Positions 1 through 8,951 of a stretch of 64,000 nucleotides of DNA are shown one piece after another (within the stretch, counting starts at the first letter, position 1; every line of letters begins with the position of its first letter). The notes beneath the pieces were generated by a model. It saw only the letters and a list, made by a program, of their open reading frames with translations, had not been told where the DNA came from and did not search any database. This DNA comes from Ideonella_A sakaiensis_A. Its GTDB lineage: Bacteria; Pseudomonadota; Gammaproteobacteria; Burkholderiales; Burkholderiaceae_C. The DNA is taken from the NCBI RefSeq assembly GCF_048320135.1, contig NZ_CP182947.1, positions 1,178,001 through 1,242,000 on the forward strand, written 5' to 3'. Position numbers and translations under genes: made by a program.

Positions 1-102
1 GGCCGCCGGTTGCACTTCAGCGGGCTGAGCATCTGGGCGGTGCGCGAGGGCCGGCTGTCGCGCTGCTGGGTCGAACGCAGCGCACCGATCGTCGACGACT
101 GA
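1..102 (+). CDS. SnoaL-like / NTF2-fold protein, C-terminal end only
   Basis: Frame 1 is open from the window edge to TGA at 100-102 and gives 33 residues. The pattern of an aromatic-rich strand, then W-A-V-R-E-G-R-L and a W-V-E near the end, is typical of the last two beta strands of SnoaL-like polyketide-cyclase/ketosteroid-isomerase folds. The start lies outside the window, so neither full length nor active-site residues can be seen. The assignment rests on this short tail and stays tentative. Confidence 0.5.
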   Translation, partial: GRRLHFSGLSIWAVREGRLSRCWVERSAPIVDD

Positions 103-152
103 GCGATCACCAGCGCGCGCTGCGGACCAGCGTGCGCAGTCGCATCAGGCAA

Positions 153-584
153 TCACTCGTTCATCCACTCACCCGACCCGCCGACCTCAGCCGGAAAGTC
201 CTTCAGCTTGGGCACGCCATCGCGAACCGGCAGCACCGACTCCGCGTAGTGCAGGTGGATGTCGGGCCGGAATTCGATGTCCGGCATCACGCCGGCGCGC
301 ACGTCGGTCAGCGCCATGTCCGGATGGCGGGTGATCAGATGGCCGCCGCACTGCAGGCAGAAGTGACGGTCGCTGATGCCGACCTTGTTGAAGTGGCCGA
401 GCATCGATTCGCCGGCGACCACCCGCACGTCATCGGACTTCCACAACATGAATGCGGCCATCGGCCCGCCCGAATGGGCGCGGCAGGAATTGCAATGGCA
501 ATAACCCATCTGCATCGGCCGTCCGACGACCTCGATCTCGACGGCGCCGCAGAAGCAGCTGCCCTTGAATTTCTCAGCACCCAT
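153..584 (-). CDS. GFA / CENP-V domain protein
   Basis: The product is 143 residues, close to the usual size of single-domain GFA (glutathione-dependent formaldehyde-activating enzyme-like) proteins. Zinc-ligand cysteines occur in the family pattern: C-F-C-G near residue 10, C-H-C-N-S-C near 29-34, and C-L-Q-C-G near 76-79. The ATG at 584 is preceded by an AAGGAG Shine-Dalgarno about ten bases upstream, which decides the start against the longer open frame. Most members have no proven formaldehyde activity, so only a zinc-binding fold of uncertain substrate is supported. It is transcribed divergently from the binding-protein gene that starts at 842. Confidence 0.85.
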   Translation of the reverse strand: MGAEKFKGSCFCGAVEIEVVGRPMQMGYCHCNSCRAHSGGPMAAFMLWKSDDVRVVAGESMLGHFNKVGISDRHFCLQCGGHLITRHPDMALTDVRAGVMPDIEFRPDIHLHYAESVLPVRDGVPKLKDFPAEVGGSGEWMNE

Positions 585-841
585 TGCTCGAACTCTCCTT
601 CCAGATGGCGCCGCGCATGCGGCGCCGGAACAGGTTCGATCTTCGCGTTCAGTTGTCCGCGCGGCATCGGAAAAATGGGCCATCTGGCGGGCCACGGCAA
701 TACGCCGGCAGCAGCTTGCAGCTGGCGGTTGCGCCGCCCCGCGATCGACGCGCAGTCTGGTTCGGCAATCAATCGCGCATTGACAGCATTCGACTCGAAG
801 GCGCAGACTGGTCCTGCCATCTCCCCAATGAGAGGAATCCG

Positions 842-2153
842 ATGAAGCCTGGACCAGTTCTGCTGGTCGCCATCGCGCTCTTTGTTGCACTGCCCGCGAA
901 TGCGCAAACGACGCTGAAGATCGCGACAGTCAGCAATCCCGACATGAAGCGGATCCAGAGCCTGTCCGGCGAATTCACATCCGCGAACCCGGACATCAAG
1001 CTCGACTGGATCAGCCTCGACGAGAACACGCTGCGCCAACGGGTCACCACCGACATCGCAACGGGCGCCGGCCGCTTCGACATCGTCACGATCGGTGCCT
1101 TCGAGACGCCGATCTGGGCCAAGCGAGGCTGGCTGTCCGAGCTGAGCAACATGCCGGATGGCTACGACGTCGACGATCTGCTGCCCTCGATCAGGAAAGG
1201 CCTGTCGTTCGACGGCAAGCTGTATGCCGCGCCTTTCTATGGCGAATCGTCGTTCACGATGTACCGGACCGATCTGTTCGAGAAGGCCGGTCTCGAGATG
1301 CCGGCCGCACCGACCTGGGACTTCATACGCACCGCCGCATCGAAGATCAGCGCGCAAAAAGGTGACGCCTACGGCATCTGCCTGCGCGGCAAACCCGGAT
1401 GGGGCGAAAACGTTGCCTTGATCACCGCGATGGCGAACTCCTACGGCGCGCGCTGGTTCGACAGCGACTGGCGCCCTCAGTTCGACAGCGAAGCCTGGAC
1501 CAGCGCCGTCAAGGAATATGTCAGCCTGCTCAGGGACTTCGGACCGCCAGACGCCGCAATGAATGGCTATGCCGAGAACCTCAGGCTGTTCAAGGAAGGC
1601 AAGTGCGCGATCTGGATCGATTCGACCGTGGCGGCGGCGTCGATCACCGATCCGGCGGCGTCTCGAGTCGCGGGCCGGGTCGGTTTCGCGCTCGCGCCGG
1701 ATCGCGGCCTCGGCAAGCGAAGCAATTGGCTGTGGGTCTGGGCGCTGGCGATTTCATCGCAGTCCGCGCACCAGGAAGCAGCCAGGCGCTTCGTCGCCTG
1801 GGCAACCTCGAAGCAGTATGCCGAGCTGGTGGCCGAAAAGGAGGGCTGGGCGCACGTGCCTCCGGGCACGCGGCAGTCGCTGTACAAGAATCCCGCCTAC
1901 CTTCAGGCAGCACCGTTTGCAGAACTGGTGCTGGCATCGATCGAGGCGGCCGACCCGGACAAACCGACGGTCGACGAGGCACCCCGGCATCCAGTACGTC
2001 GCGATTCCCGAGTTTCCAGGCATGGGGACGGCGGTCGGCGCACGGATTGCCAAGGCCGTGGCGGGCCAGATCACGACCGATGAGGCGCTGAAGAATGCGC
2101 AGTGGGTCACCGACAAGGTCATCAAGCGCGCGCGCTTCCTGATCGAAAAATAG
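842..2153 (+). pseudogene. Extracellular sugar/polyol-binding protein (ABC type), frameshifted near the 3' end
   Basis: The ATG at 842 follows AGAGGA and opens with a signal peptide (K2, hydrophobic core, A-N-A before Q). The mature protein resembles family 1 substrate-binding proteins for sugars and polyols: N-P-D near the start, a Y-G-E-S-S-F-T-M-Y segment, and W-A-T-S-K-Q-Y late. The frame opened at 842 loses homology after about 1981 and ends at 2083. One base over, the expected tail (Y-V-A-I-P-E-F-P-G-M-G-T onward) continues to TAG at 2151-2153. Removing one C from the CCCC run at 1982-1985 restores a single frame of about 436 residues. It is either a true frameshift or a base-call error. 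No ABC permease or ATPase gene adjoins it. Confidence 0.8.
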
Positions 2154-2250
2154 CAGGCGCACGCGCAGGCCCGTGCCGGGCCGGTGATTGCCGCGAGCCG
2201 CGCCCGTCTCGGACCGCCGTCCGGGAAGAACGGAACAGCAGGAGGATCAG

Positions 2251-4020
2251 GTGAGCGAATCGGCGATCGACAAGCATCAATCCGTCGCACAGATGGACGA
2301 CGAACTGCTCCCGGTTCCGAAGCACCGGCTGCATGGACCAGGCCATTTTCTCGGCCTCTATGGCGCGGAACACGTTGCAGCAACCGAATTCGTCATCGGC
2401 GCGGCCTTCGTCGCGATGGGCGCGTCGATCCACGACATCCTGATCGGGCTGCTGATCGGCAACACGCTCGCCGTGCTGAGTTTCTGGCTGATCACCGCGC
2501 CGATTGCGGTCAAGACACGGCTGAGCCTCTACACCTACCTCGATCGCAACATGGGCGAGAAATTCTCGCGCTTCTACAACGGTGCGAATGTGCTGATCTT
2601 CGTCGCGATCTCGGCCGCGATGATCACGGTGTCGGCAACGGCCGTGCGGGTGCTGTTCGACATTCCGCCGCAGATCTATCCCTATCCGAGCAACGTCGCC
2701 TTTGCCGCGATCGCCGCATCGGCGAGCGTGATCGCGGTGGTGGTGGCGTATTTCGGCTTCAACGTCGTGGCCCAGTTCGCGACCATCTGCACGCCCTGGC
2801 TGATGGTGATGTTCACCGCCGGCGGCATGGTGCTGATGCCGGCGTTGAACGAAACCCTGACCGGCTATACGACGCTGGCGAGTTTTTCCGATTTCGTCAA
2901 CCTGGCGGGCGCAACCGTATTCACCGGCATCAATGCCGAAGGGGAACCCGGCATCGGGCTGATGGAAGTGATCGGCTTCGCCTGGGCCGCGAACACATTT
3001 GCGCACTTTGGCCTGGTCGACATGGCGCTGCTGCGCTACGCGAAGAAATCGGTCTACGGCCTGTGCACCGCAACCGGCATGATGTTCGGCCACTACATCG
3101 CCTGGATTTCCGCGGCGTTGATGGGCGCGGCAACGGCGTCGATCATGAACCTGAGTGTGGCCGTCGTGTCGCCCGGCGATGTCGCCTACTACGCGCTCGG
3201 CGCCACCGGCTTCGTGATCGTGATCATCGCGGGATGGACCACGGCGAATCCGAACCTCTATCGCGCCGGTCTTGCAGCCCAGGCCGTATTCCCGAACATC
3301 GCACGCCAGCGGGTGACGCTTGTGGTCGGCGCGGTGGTCGTGATCGGCAGCTGCTTCCCGTTCATCTACCGCAGCATCCTGCCGATTCTGGCCTACGCGG
3401 GACTGGTGCTTGTACCGATCGGCGGCATCGTGTTCGCCGAACAGCACCTCTTTCCGAGGCTCGGCTACAAGAGCAACTGGTACCGGCTGAAGGGCGTCAA
3501 GGACAACATGCCGGCGCTGGTCACCTGGGGCATCTGTCTGGTGTTCGGCTTCGGCTTGAATCTCATCAACATCATGCCGTTCGTCTACCTGTTCCTGCCA
3601 ACCTGGGTCGTCGCGATCGTCTGCTACACCATCCTTGCCAAGCAGGCCGGCGCCGACAAGAGCTACCCGGCGGCCGAGCAGCGCGAGGCCGACTTCGACC
3701 GGCAGGTCGAGCAATACCACGCAGAGCTGGCACGCAAGGAGGGCCACGAGCACGTGAAGGACACGTCCGGCCTGACCAAGCTCATCAAGGCAATCTGGAT
3801 CGTCGTCGGCCTGGTCGTGCCGGCCGTGCTCGCGTGGCGCGTGCTGTTCCACAGCCCCGATCTCTACGAGTACTACGTGAACCGCGAGCTGTTCTACGAG
3901 GTGACGATCTGGTGCACGCTCGTCTACTTCGTATTCGCCTGGTGGGACCTGCAGCGGTCGAAATCGGCGCAACGCGCAAGCGAGCCGTCAGCCGGCAAAC
4001 AGGCGGCAATGCCGTCCTGA
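2251..4020 (+). CDS. NCS1-family (cytosine/purine permease-like) membrane transporter
   Basis: GTG at 2251 sits four bases after GGAGGA, a stronger start than upstream codons in the same open frame. The 589-residue product has a G-P-G-H-F-L-G-L-Y-G-A-E-H N-terminal motif followed by about ten hydrophobic helices, the plan of the nucleobase-cation-symport-1 family. After the tenth helix there is a charged stretch of roughly 60 residues (near 480-520) and then two more hydrophobic segments near the C-terminus, giving about twelve helices. NCS1 carriers import purines, pyrimidines, hydantoins or thiamine with cations; the substrate cannot be read here. The gene starts 97 bp after the damaged binding-protein gene. 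Confidence 0.8.
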   Translation: MSESAIDKHQSVAQMDDELLPVPKHRLHGPGHFLGLYGAEHVAATEFVIGAAFVAMGASIHDILIGLLIGNTLAVLSFWLITAPIAVKTRLSLYTYLDRNMGEKFSRFYNGANVLIFVAISAAMITVSATAVRVLFDIPPQIYPYPSNVAFAAIAASASVIAVVVAYFGFNVVAQFATICTPWLMVMFTAGGMVLMPALNETLTGYTTLASFSDFVNLAGATVFTGINAEGEPGIGLMEVIGFAWAANTFAHFGLVDMALLRYAKKSVYGLCTATGMMFGHYIAWISAALMGAATASIMNLSVAVVSPGDVAYYALGATGFVIVIIAGWTTANPNLYRAGLAAQAVFPNIARQRVTLVVGAVVVIGSCFPFIYRSILPILAYAGLVLVPIGGIVFAEQHLFPRLGYKSNWYRLKGVKDNMPALVTWGICLVFGFGLNLINIMPFVYLFLPTWVVAIVCYTILAKQAGADKSYPAAEQREADFDRQVEQYHAELARKEGHEHVKDTSGLTKLIKAIWIVVGLVVPAVLAWRVLFHSPDLYEYYVNRELFYEVTIWCTLVYFVFAWWDLQRSKSAQRASEPSAGKQAAMPS

Positions 4021-4041
4021 TCTGCCGCCGCGCGAAGGCGA

Positions 4042-5112
4042 TCATTCAAGAGCCGCGCGCAGCCGCCCGTCGGCGCTGACAACCCCGCCGCGATCACCCG
4101 GCGTGACGCTGCCATAACGCTGCGCGAAGACCTCGGGCAATGGGCGCGCATCGATCGGCGCCAGCCACAGACGCAACAGGTAGCGGCGCCGCTCGGGCTC
4201 CGGCCAGTCGACGAAGGCCGTGCGGTCGTGCAGCAGGCTGTGGTTGTGCAGGAACTGCATGTCGCCCGGCTGCAGCGCCATCGTGAAATGCAGCGCCGGA
4301 TCTTCGGCCAGGCTGTCCAGCAGATCGAGCGCCTCGATCTGCGCGGCGCTGAGCCGCGGCGCATCGGCGAAGCGCTGCGCCGAATCGATGTACTGGCGCT
4401 GATAGATCGCCGACAGATGGCCGGCAAACCAGTTGAATACCGGGATCTCGAAATAGGGCCTGGCACCCGGCGGCACCTCGCCCCGGCGGTCGGTGGCCAG
4501 CGGCTTGAACAGTTCTGCAGCCAGGTCCGGGCGGCGCGCGCGCAGCTCGTTGTAAAGCGTCGTCGACGAGACCAGCGCCGACAGCCCGCCGCTGCGTGCG
4601 GTCTGCAGGCACAGCAGGCCGACGATGTCGGCCGAATCGGTGTGGAAGGTCTGGCGATCGTGCGTCTGGTAGATGCGCACATTCGGGTCATTGGCCGACA
4701 GGCCGAGGTCGCGCACATGGCCGAGCACATGCCCCTGGGAATTCTGCGAGCGCGCCGCGCCGAGGTGCGCACCGAGGCCGTAGAAAGCCGCCGCGCAGCG
4801 ATGCCGGCCCCAGCGCTCGACCGGCAGGCCGCGCCACAACACGAAGCCGCGCCCGTTCAGCAGTTGTTCGCGCATCCGCGCCAGCCGCGTGGCCAGATTC
4901 GGCAGTGGGAAACCTTGCTGGGTCAGCGTGCCGAGTTCGATACCCGGGCGCAACCACGGTTCGCAGGCGGCGTCGATCTCTTCGAGTTCGGCTTCATCCA
5001 GCGTCTCGGTCCACTCGTCGGCGCGCCTGGCCATGTCGTCGCCGCGCCATGCGCTGGCATCGTCGATCTGCGCCGGCAGTCCGGCTGGAAAGGAGCTGTC
5101 TGTCTGGTCCAT
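4042..5112 (-). CDS. TauD/TfdA-family Fe(II)/2-oxoglutarate-dependent dioxygenase
   Basis: The 356-residue product has the H-T-D metal pair at about H157 and D159 (in Q-T-F-H-T-D-S-A-D) and a distal histidine in L-L-H-D-R-T-A-F near 295, followed by R-R-R-Y-L-L-R-L-W-L for 2-oxoglutarate binding. These are the expected ligands of a cupin-fold dioxygenase. The family oxidises diverse small molecules with loss of CO2 from 2-oxoglutarate, and the substrate is unknown here. It ends 21 bp from the convergent NCS1 permease gene. The long, acidic N-terminal region of about 80 residues before the core is somewhat longer than in TauD itself. Confidence 0.85.
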   Translation of the reverse strand: MDQTDSSFPAGLPAQIDDASAWRGDDMARRADEWTETLDEAELEEIDAACEPWLRPGIELGTLTQQGFPLPNLATRLARMREQLLNGRGFVLWRGLPVERWGRHRCAAAFYGLGAHLGAARSQNSQGHVLGHVRDLGLSANDPNVRIYQTHDRQTFHTDSADIVGLLCLQTARSGGLSALVSSTTLYNELRARRPDLAAELFKPLATDRRGEVPPGARPYFEIPVFNWFAGHLSAIYQRQYIDSAQRFADAPRLSAAQIEALDLLDSLAEDPALHFTMALQPGDMQFLHNHSLLHDRTAFVDWPEPERRRYLLRLWLAPIDARPLPEVFAQRYGSVTPGDRGGVVSADGRLRAALE

Positions 5113-5296
5113 GGCGGATTATTGGCGCCGCGCGCTTGCCGGACCCCAGCGAAACCGGGCGTCGCCTGGCTCCTCCTGCAGACGTCGGCTATCCAATCGC
5201 TCAACATGGGCGTCAGCTTTCCGGCGACCGATCGTCGCCCGACCGGCGGTGGCCGACCCGGAGCGGCCGTTGGCCGCTTGGCGGTGGGTGGCTTTT

Positions 5297-5328
5297 GTGG
5301 GAGGGGCTTCAGCCCCGCTTCGGGCTCT
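5297..5328 (+). repeat. REP element, left member of copy A
   Basis: The core is GGGGCTTCAGCCCC, a six-base stem with a two-base loop, preceded by GTGGGA and followed by a CTTCGGG arm. It pairs with an inverted partner at 5480-5510, as in REP doublets. Confidence 0.8.
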
Positions 5329-5479
5329 TGGGTGCGCGCGTGCCCTTCGAATTGCATGCCAAGACCGAGCGGCGCGGCAGGCGGCACCCGGTCGTGGCTC
5401 ATGACCCGGCGGTCCTCGCTGGCGCTCGGACTGCGCCTTTGCTCTCGCCTCTGTGCCAGCCGATTCGCAGTCGTGCAAA

Positions 5480-5510
5480 AGCCCGAATCGGGGCTGAAGC
5501 CCCCTCCCAC
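5480..5510 (-). repeat. REP element, right inverted member of copy A
   Basis: This is the reverse complement of the left REP, with CGAATCGGGGCTGAAGCCCC as its core and a CTCCCAC end. The two inverted members lie about 150 bp apart. Confidence 0.8.
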
Positions 5511-5647
5511 AAAAATCAGTGCCGCATGCGAGCTCAACGGCCGCCCCGGGCCGAGTATGTGAAATCTAACGCCTCGTCGTAGATGCAAAACAAGACAAGG
5601 GAAGGCTCGATGTCCGCCGCTTTGGACCAGCCTGGCAGTCGCCGCCC

Positions 5648-6646
5648 CTACAACGGTGCCGGACGGGTGACGCTGCAATCCCGTCCGCTGCGCTTGGCGT
5701 GATAGAGGGCGCTGTCTGCCCGTTCGATGACAAGGGCCAGCGGCTCGCCCGCACCTGCCTGCGCGATACCGCCCGAGAAGGTGTACGGCACGGAGTCCGC
5801 AGGCTGCAGCGTGCGGCGCACCCGCTCGAGCACCGTGTCCGCTTCGGCAAGCGATGTACCTGGCATCAGCAGCAGAAACTCCTCGCCGCCAAGTCGACCC
5901 AGCATGTGTGGTGGCCGGATCTGCTGGTTGACATGCTTGCAGAACGCGCAAAGCACGGCATCGCCGATGTGATGCCCGTAGGTGTCGTTGACGGCCTTGA
6001 AATGGTCCAGATCGAGAATTGCCAGACTGAGCGGCTGCGACTGCCGGCGCCGATCGAGCAGGGCCGACTCTGCCAGGTTCATGATGTGCCGTCGATTCGA
6101 CACACCGGTCAGTGAATCGGTATGCGCTTGCTGCAGCGCCTCGCTGTGCGCTTCGCGCAAAGCCATCGCCAGCTCCTGGTTTGCCTGAACCATGCGCTCG
6201 AGTTCAGCATTGCGCTCACGCAGCGCCTGGCGCTGTCGATACAGCTCGACGAAAACCTGCACCTTGCTGTGCAGTACCCGGGGGTCCGTGGGTTTGGACA
6301 GGAAGTCGACAGCACCGGCGCCATAGCCGATGAACTTCCGCGCCAGGACGTCCGATTCACCGGTGATGAAGATGATCGGCACGCTGCGTGTCTGCTCGTT
6401 GCTGCGCATCCACTCGGCCAGCTGGTAGCCGTTGATCTCCGGCATGCGCACATCGATCAGCGCCAACGCCACGTCCTGGTCGGCCAGCAGCTTCTGGGCG
6501 GCCACAGCGGAGTTGGCCGTCAGCACCTCGACATCGGGCTGGGCCAGAAAGTCGTGCATCGTCTGCAGCAAATTTTCTGAATCGTCGACCACCAGGATGC
6601 TGACGGTCGTTGGATTCTTCCGGCTGTCGTCTCGCAGGTCTGTCAT
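5648..6646 (-). CDS. Response regulator with diguanylate cyclase (REC-GGDEF) output
   Basis: The 332-residue product has a receiver domain (about 15-135) with acidic pair D21-D22, phospho-acceptor D65 in L-I-D-V-R-M-P-E and conserved K118. A coiled linker (about 135-175) leads to a GGDEF domain with D-S-L-T-G and an intact G-G-E-E-F at 253-257. It should make cyclic di-GMP when phosphorylated. The product-inhibition I-site, normally R-x-x-D just before the signature, reads R-P-P-H here, so allosteric feedback is probably lost. No histidine kinase gene is adjacent. Confidence 0.92.
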   Translation of the reverse strand: MTDLRDDSRKNPTTVSILVVDDSENLLQTMHDFLAQPDVEVLTANSAVAAQKLLADQDVALALIDVRMPEINGYQLAEWMRSNEQTRSVPIIFITGESDVLARKFIGYGAGAVDFLSKPTDPRVLHSKVQVFVELYRQRQALRERNAELERMVQANQELAMALREAHSEALQQAHTDSLTGVSNRRHIMNLAESALLDRRRQSQPLSLAILDLDHFKAVNDTYGHHIGDAVLCAFCKHVNQQIRPPHMLGRLGGEEFLLLMPGTSLAEADTVLERVRRTLQPADSVPYTFSGGIAQAGAGEPLALVIERADSALYHAKRSGRDCSVTRPAPL

Positions 6647-6948
6647 GTGCGGAGCCTCACGTCAATGTGCCATGCCCCAAGCTGGATTCGCATGTTGTTT
6701 CGGCTTTCCATCCGATTGCCCATGGCACCCATGACGAGCCAGCCCCGCTCCGCGCCTCAACGCTTTCGGATCCGGCGCCACGCCTGTCATGGCAATACCG
6801 AAGTCGCTGCCTCGATGGTTGCCCGCGTGACTGTAAAAGCTCCGCGAAGCCGCCGCGTAGGAGCAGATCCCGGCGCGATGTCATCGCAGCTCCTGATCTG
6901 TTCGTCGGCCGCGCGTGCAACGTCTCCAACCATCACGCGGCCCGTCGT
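6647..6948. other. Intergenic stretch with a small dyad, no gene seen
   Basis: These 302 bases separate two left-running genes. The only structure noticed is at 6859-6894: AGGAGC and GCTCCT arms enclosing GCGATG-T-CATCGC at 6875-6887. It follows GCGTAGGAGC, which recalls the start of the REP elements elsewhere in the window, and may be a decayed REP or a weak terminator. No T-run follows on either strand. Confidence 0.35.
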
Positions 6949-8544
6949 TCAACCCGCAGCGTCGCCACTTGCCGCGCGCAGACGCCCGACCTGGGTCGTC
7001 AGGCCCGCCAGGCGTTTGCCGATTTCCTCTTCCATCAGCCGCGCCCGGTTCAGTATCTTCTCGCCGCCACCGACGATGGTTCGCGCCGAGGTCCGGATCT
7101 CCTCGAAGCCATTGATCTGCTTGCGGATCGCCTCGATCGCGCCGTCCATTTCGGCCAGGCTCGCGGCCTCGTCCTCGTCGTGCTGGCTGGCGCGCACGCT
7201 GAGCGCCTTCGCCAGCAGATAGGCGGCCTTCAACCGCACATCGGTGGCCGGATTTTCGGCATCCCAGACGACGACGATGTCCAGCCCCCAGCGGTGCAGC
7301 TCCGGCATCCCGGCCGGCGCGGTCTGCGCCGAATGGACGAACAGGCAGACCGATGCCGAGCGGTTGCGCCGCGCCAGGTCGGCTTCCGCGAGCGTGCCTT
7401 TCAGCGAATAGGCGCCACTGGCCTTCGCCTCGACGACGATGCGTGCGCCGGCGGCCACCGAATCCGGCCCGATCGTCACGACAAAATCACCAACCTTGCA
7501 ACGCGGCACGACGCCGGCGCTGTCGCCGACCGGTTCGAGAACCTCGTCGGCAGCGAGGCAGTGCGTCTGCAGCTGCTCGCCGACACGCTGCTCGAATTCG
7601 TTGCCATACAGCGTCGAGCGGCGCGCATCGTCGCGGCGGGTCACGATGCGCTCGAGCAGCGAGGTCATCTTCACTTCGAATGCCTGCGAACGCTCGGTCT
7701 GCGCCTGCTCGAAGCGCTCCAGCCGTTCGACGATGCGCGTCAGGCCCGACTCCGGGTTGTCGAGCGAAAACTGCGCACTGATCTGCCCCTGCGCCTGCTC
7801 GACCCGACCGACCAGCCGCGACAGCGCCGAATCCTTGTTGTCGAGCGAAAACTCGGCCACCACCGACGTGACCCATTCGCCGAGCTTGCGCTCCAGATCG
7901 CCATGCCGGTCTTTCAGTTCGCGCACCAGGCGGCTCAGCGCGCTGTCGGCCTTGTCGAGCGAGAACTCGCCGGCGATCGCTTCGCTCTGCAGCGTCAGCG
8001 CCTGCGTCATCTGGCCGCGCAACGCGGCGATGAACTCATTGCCCTCCTCCGGGCTCAGCAGCGATTGCAGCGCGCTGTCGTCGCCGAGGTGGCTGGTCAG
8101 CATCTCGTCGAGTGTGCGACGCGCCGAATCGACCTGCGTCGCGATCACTGCGGCCAGTTCGCCATCCTGGCGCAACAGGCGCTGGATGCGGTCGGTGAAC
8201 GAGCCGCTGGCCGGATCGAAATAGTTGCGCAGCGTGCCGCCGAGCACCTCGTCGAGCAATTCGCGGTGCCTCAGCAGCCGTTCCTCGAGCGTGCCGAGCA
8301 GGCGGTCGCCTTCGTGGCGGATCGCCGCGCCATCGACGGTGCCGCGCGCGGCCTTCAGCGACATGATGCCGATCTTCAGCGCGGTCAGCGCGAGGTCTTG
8401 GCGATCCCGCCCTTCGGCCGATTCGAGCAGCGCCGCCACCGTTTCGGGGTCGGTGACACAGAGGTGCAGGTACAGGGCATTGCTCGCCGAATCGTCGCGG
8501 TCGTCGACGGATTCGGTTTCGGGGCTGGACATCATCGCGCTCAT
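6949..8544 (-). CDS. Coiled-coil protein with PD-(D/E)XK nuclease-like domain
   Basis: I do not recognise a named family. The 531-residue product has a long helical N-terminal half containing three copies of an F-S-L-D-x-x-x-S-x-L-x-R-x-V motif (near 194-207, 232-245 and 259-271). A domain at about 310-435 shows a G-N-E-F-E helix, D353 in K-V-G-D-F-V-V and E372-A-K374 in V-V-E-A-K, the usual acidic and lysine positions of PD-(D/E)XK nucleases. A second coiled region (about 460-520) ends the protein. The ATG at 8544 has GGAG eight bases upstream. DNA cleavage is inferred only from the motif; a role like the RmuC group is possible but unproven. Confidence 0.65.
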   Translation of the reverse strand: MSAMMSSPETESVDDRDDSASNALYLHLCVTDPETVAALLESAEGRDRQDLALTALKIGIMSLKAARGTVDGAAIRHEGDRLLGTLEERLLRHRELLDEVLGGTLRNYFDPASGSFTDRIQRLLRQDGELAAVIATQVDSARRTLDEMLTSHLGDDSALQSLLSPEEGNEFIAALRGQMTQALTLQSEAIAGEFSLDKADSALSRLVRELKDRHGDLERKLGEWVTSVVAEFSLDNKDSALSRLVGRVEQAQGQISAQFSLDNPESGLTRIVERLERFEQAQTERSQAFEVKMTSLLERIVTRRDDARRSTLYGNEFEQRVGEQLQTHCLAADEVLEPVGDSAGVVPRCKVGDFVVTIGPDSVAAGARIVVEAKASGAYSLKGTLAEADLARRNRSASVCLFVHSAQTAPAGMPELHRWGLDIVVVWDAENPATDVRLKAAYLLAKALSVRASQHDEDEAASLAEMDGAIEAIRKQINGFEEIRTSARTIVGGGEKILNRARLMEEEIGKRLAGLTTQVGRLRAASGDAAG

Positions 8545-8680
8545 CGGCTGGTCTCCTGGCAGTGATCAGAACGGCTACGGTAACGATGCGGTGGATCACC
8601 CGGTGAGCCTGTGCCAAGGGAAAATCCGGATGCCGGTGCCGAAAGTCGGTCTCGGGCGGTCGACCAACGGAGAAAACGCA

Positions 8681-8788
8681 ATGTCGAAACTGACCAGCTG
8701 GTTTCTGAACGCGGCGATCCTGCTGCAGATTGCCGTTTGGCTGCTCGCGCTGTGCGCGGTCTTCTGGGCGCTCGAACTGCTCTCATGA
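8681..8788 (+). CDS. Small single-helix membrane protein, 35 residues
   Basis: ATG at 8681 follows GGAG at a spacing of eight bases and the frame closes at TGA 8786-8788. The product has a short polar start (M-S-K-L-T-S-W) and then about 25 hydrophobic residues, enough for one membrane helix. It resembles no family I can name. The good ribosome site and hydrophobic composition favour a real gene, although an ORF this short could arise by chance. Confidence 0.5.
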   Translation: MSKLTSWFLNAAILLQIAVWLLALCAVFWALELLS

Positions 8789-8951
8789 GGAAATGCCTGG
8801 CGGCGTGGGCCGCCACACGGTGGTGGGGGCCCCATCCACGGCAAAATGGTGCCGGCTTATTGCGCGTCGGCACATTGGGGCCATCGGCTCGCGCAAACCG
8901 CGCCGCATTCAGGCACGATGGCGGCTGTCTGCATTCCAGGAGACCTGTTCG

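Larger units (their letters stand above)
5257..5519. repeat. Composite REP-bounded repeat, copy A (uninterrupted)
   Basis: This unit fills much of the 535-bp gap between the TauD-like and diguanylate cyclase genes. It runs from an outer flank (5257-5296) through a REP element, a 74-bp core (5363-5436), a right segment (5433-5479) and an inverted REP, with no credible ORF. The core matches 42474-42547 at 72 of 74 positions. The right segment matches 43070-43116. The left outer flank is the near-exact reverse complement of the right outer flank of copy B (43126-43187). The remaining gap sequence, 5113-5256 and 5520-5647, shows nothing recognisable. Confidence 0.85.

Noticed and set aside
2122..3972. 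Minus-strand open frame of 616 codons opposite the NCS1 permease gene
   Set aside because: The plus strand encodes a recognisable multi-helix carrier; the antisense product is charged and His/Asp-rich with no motif.
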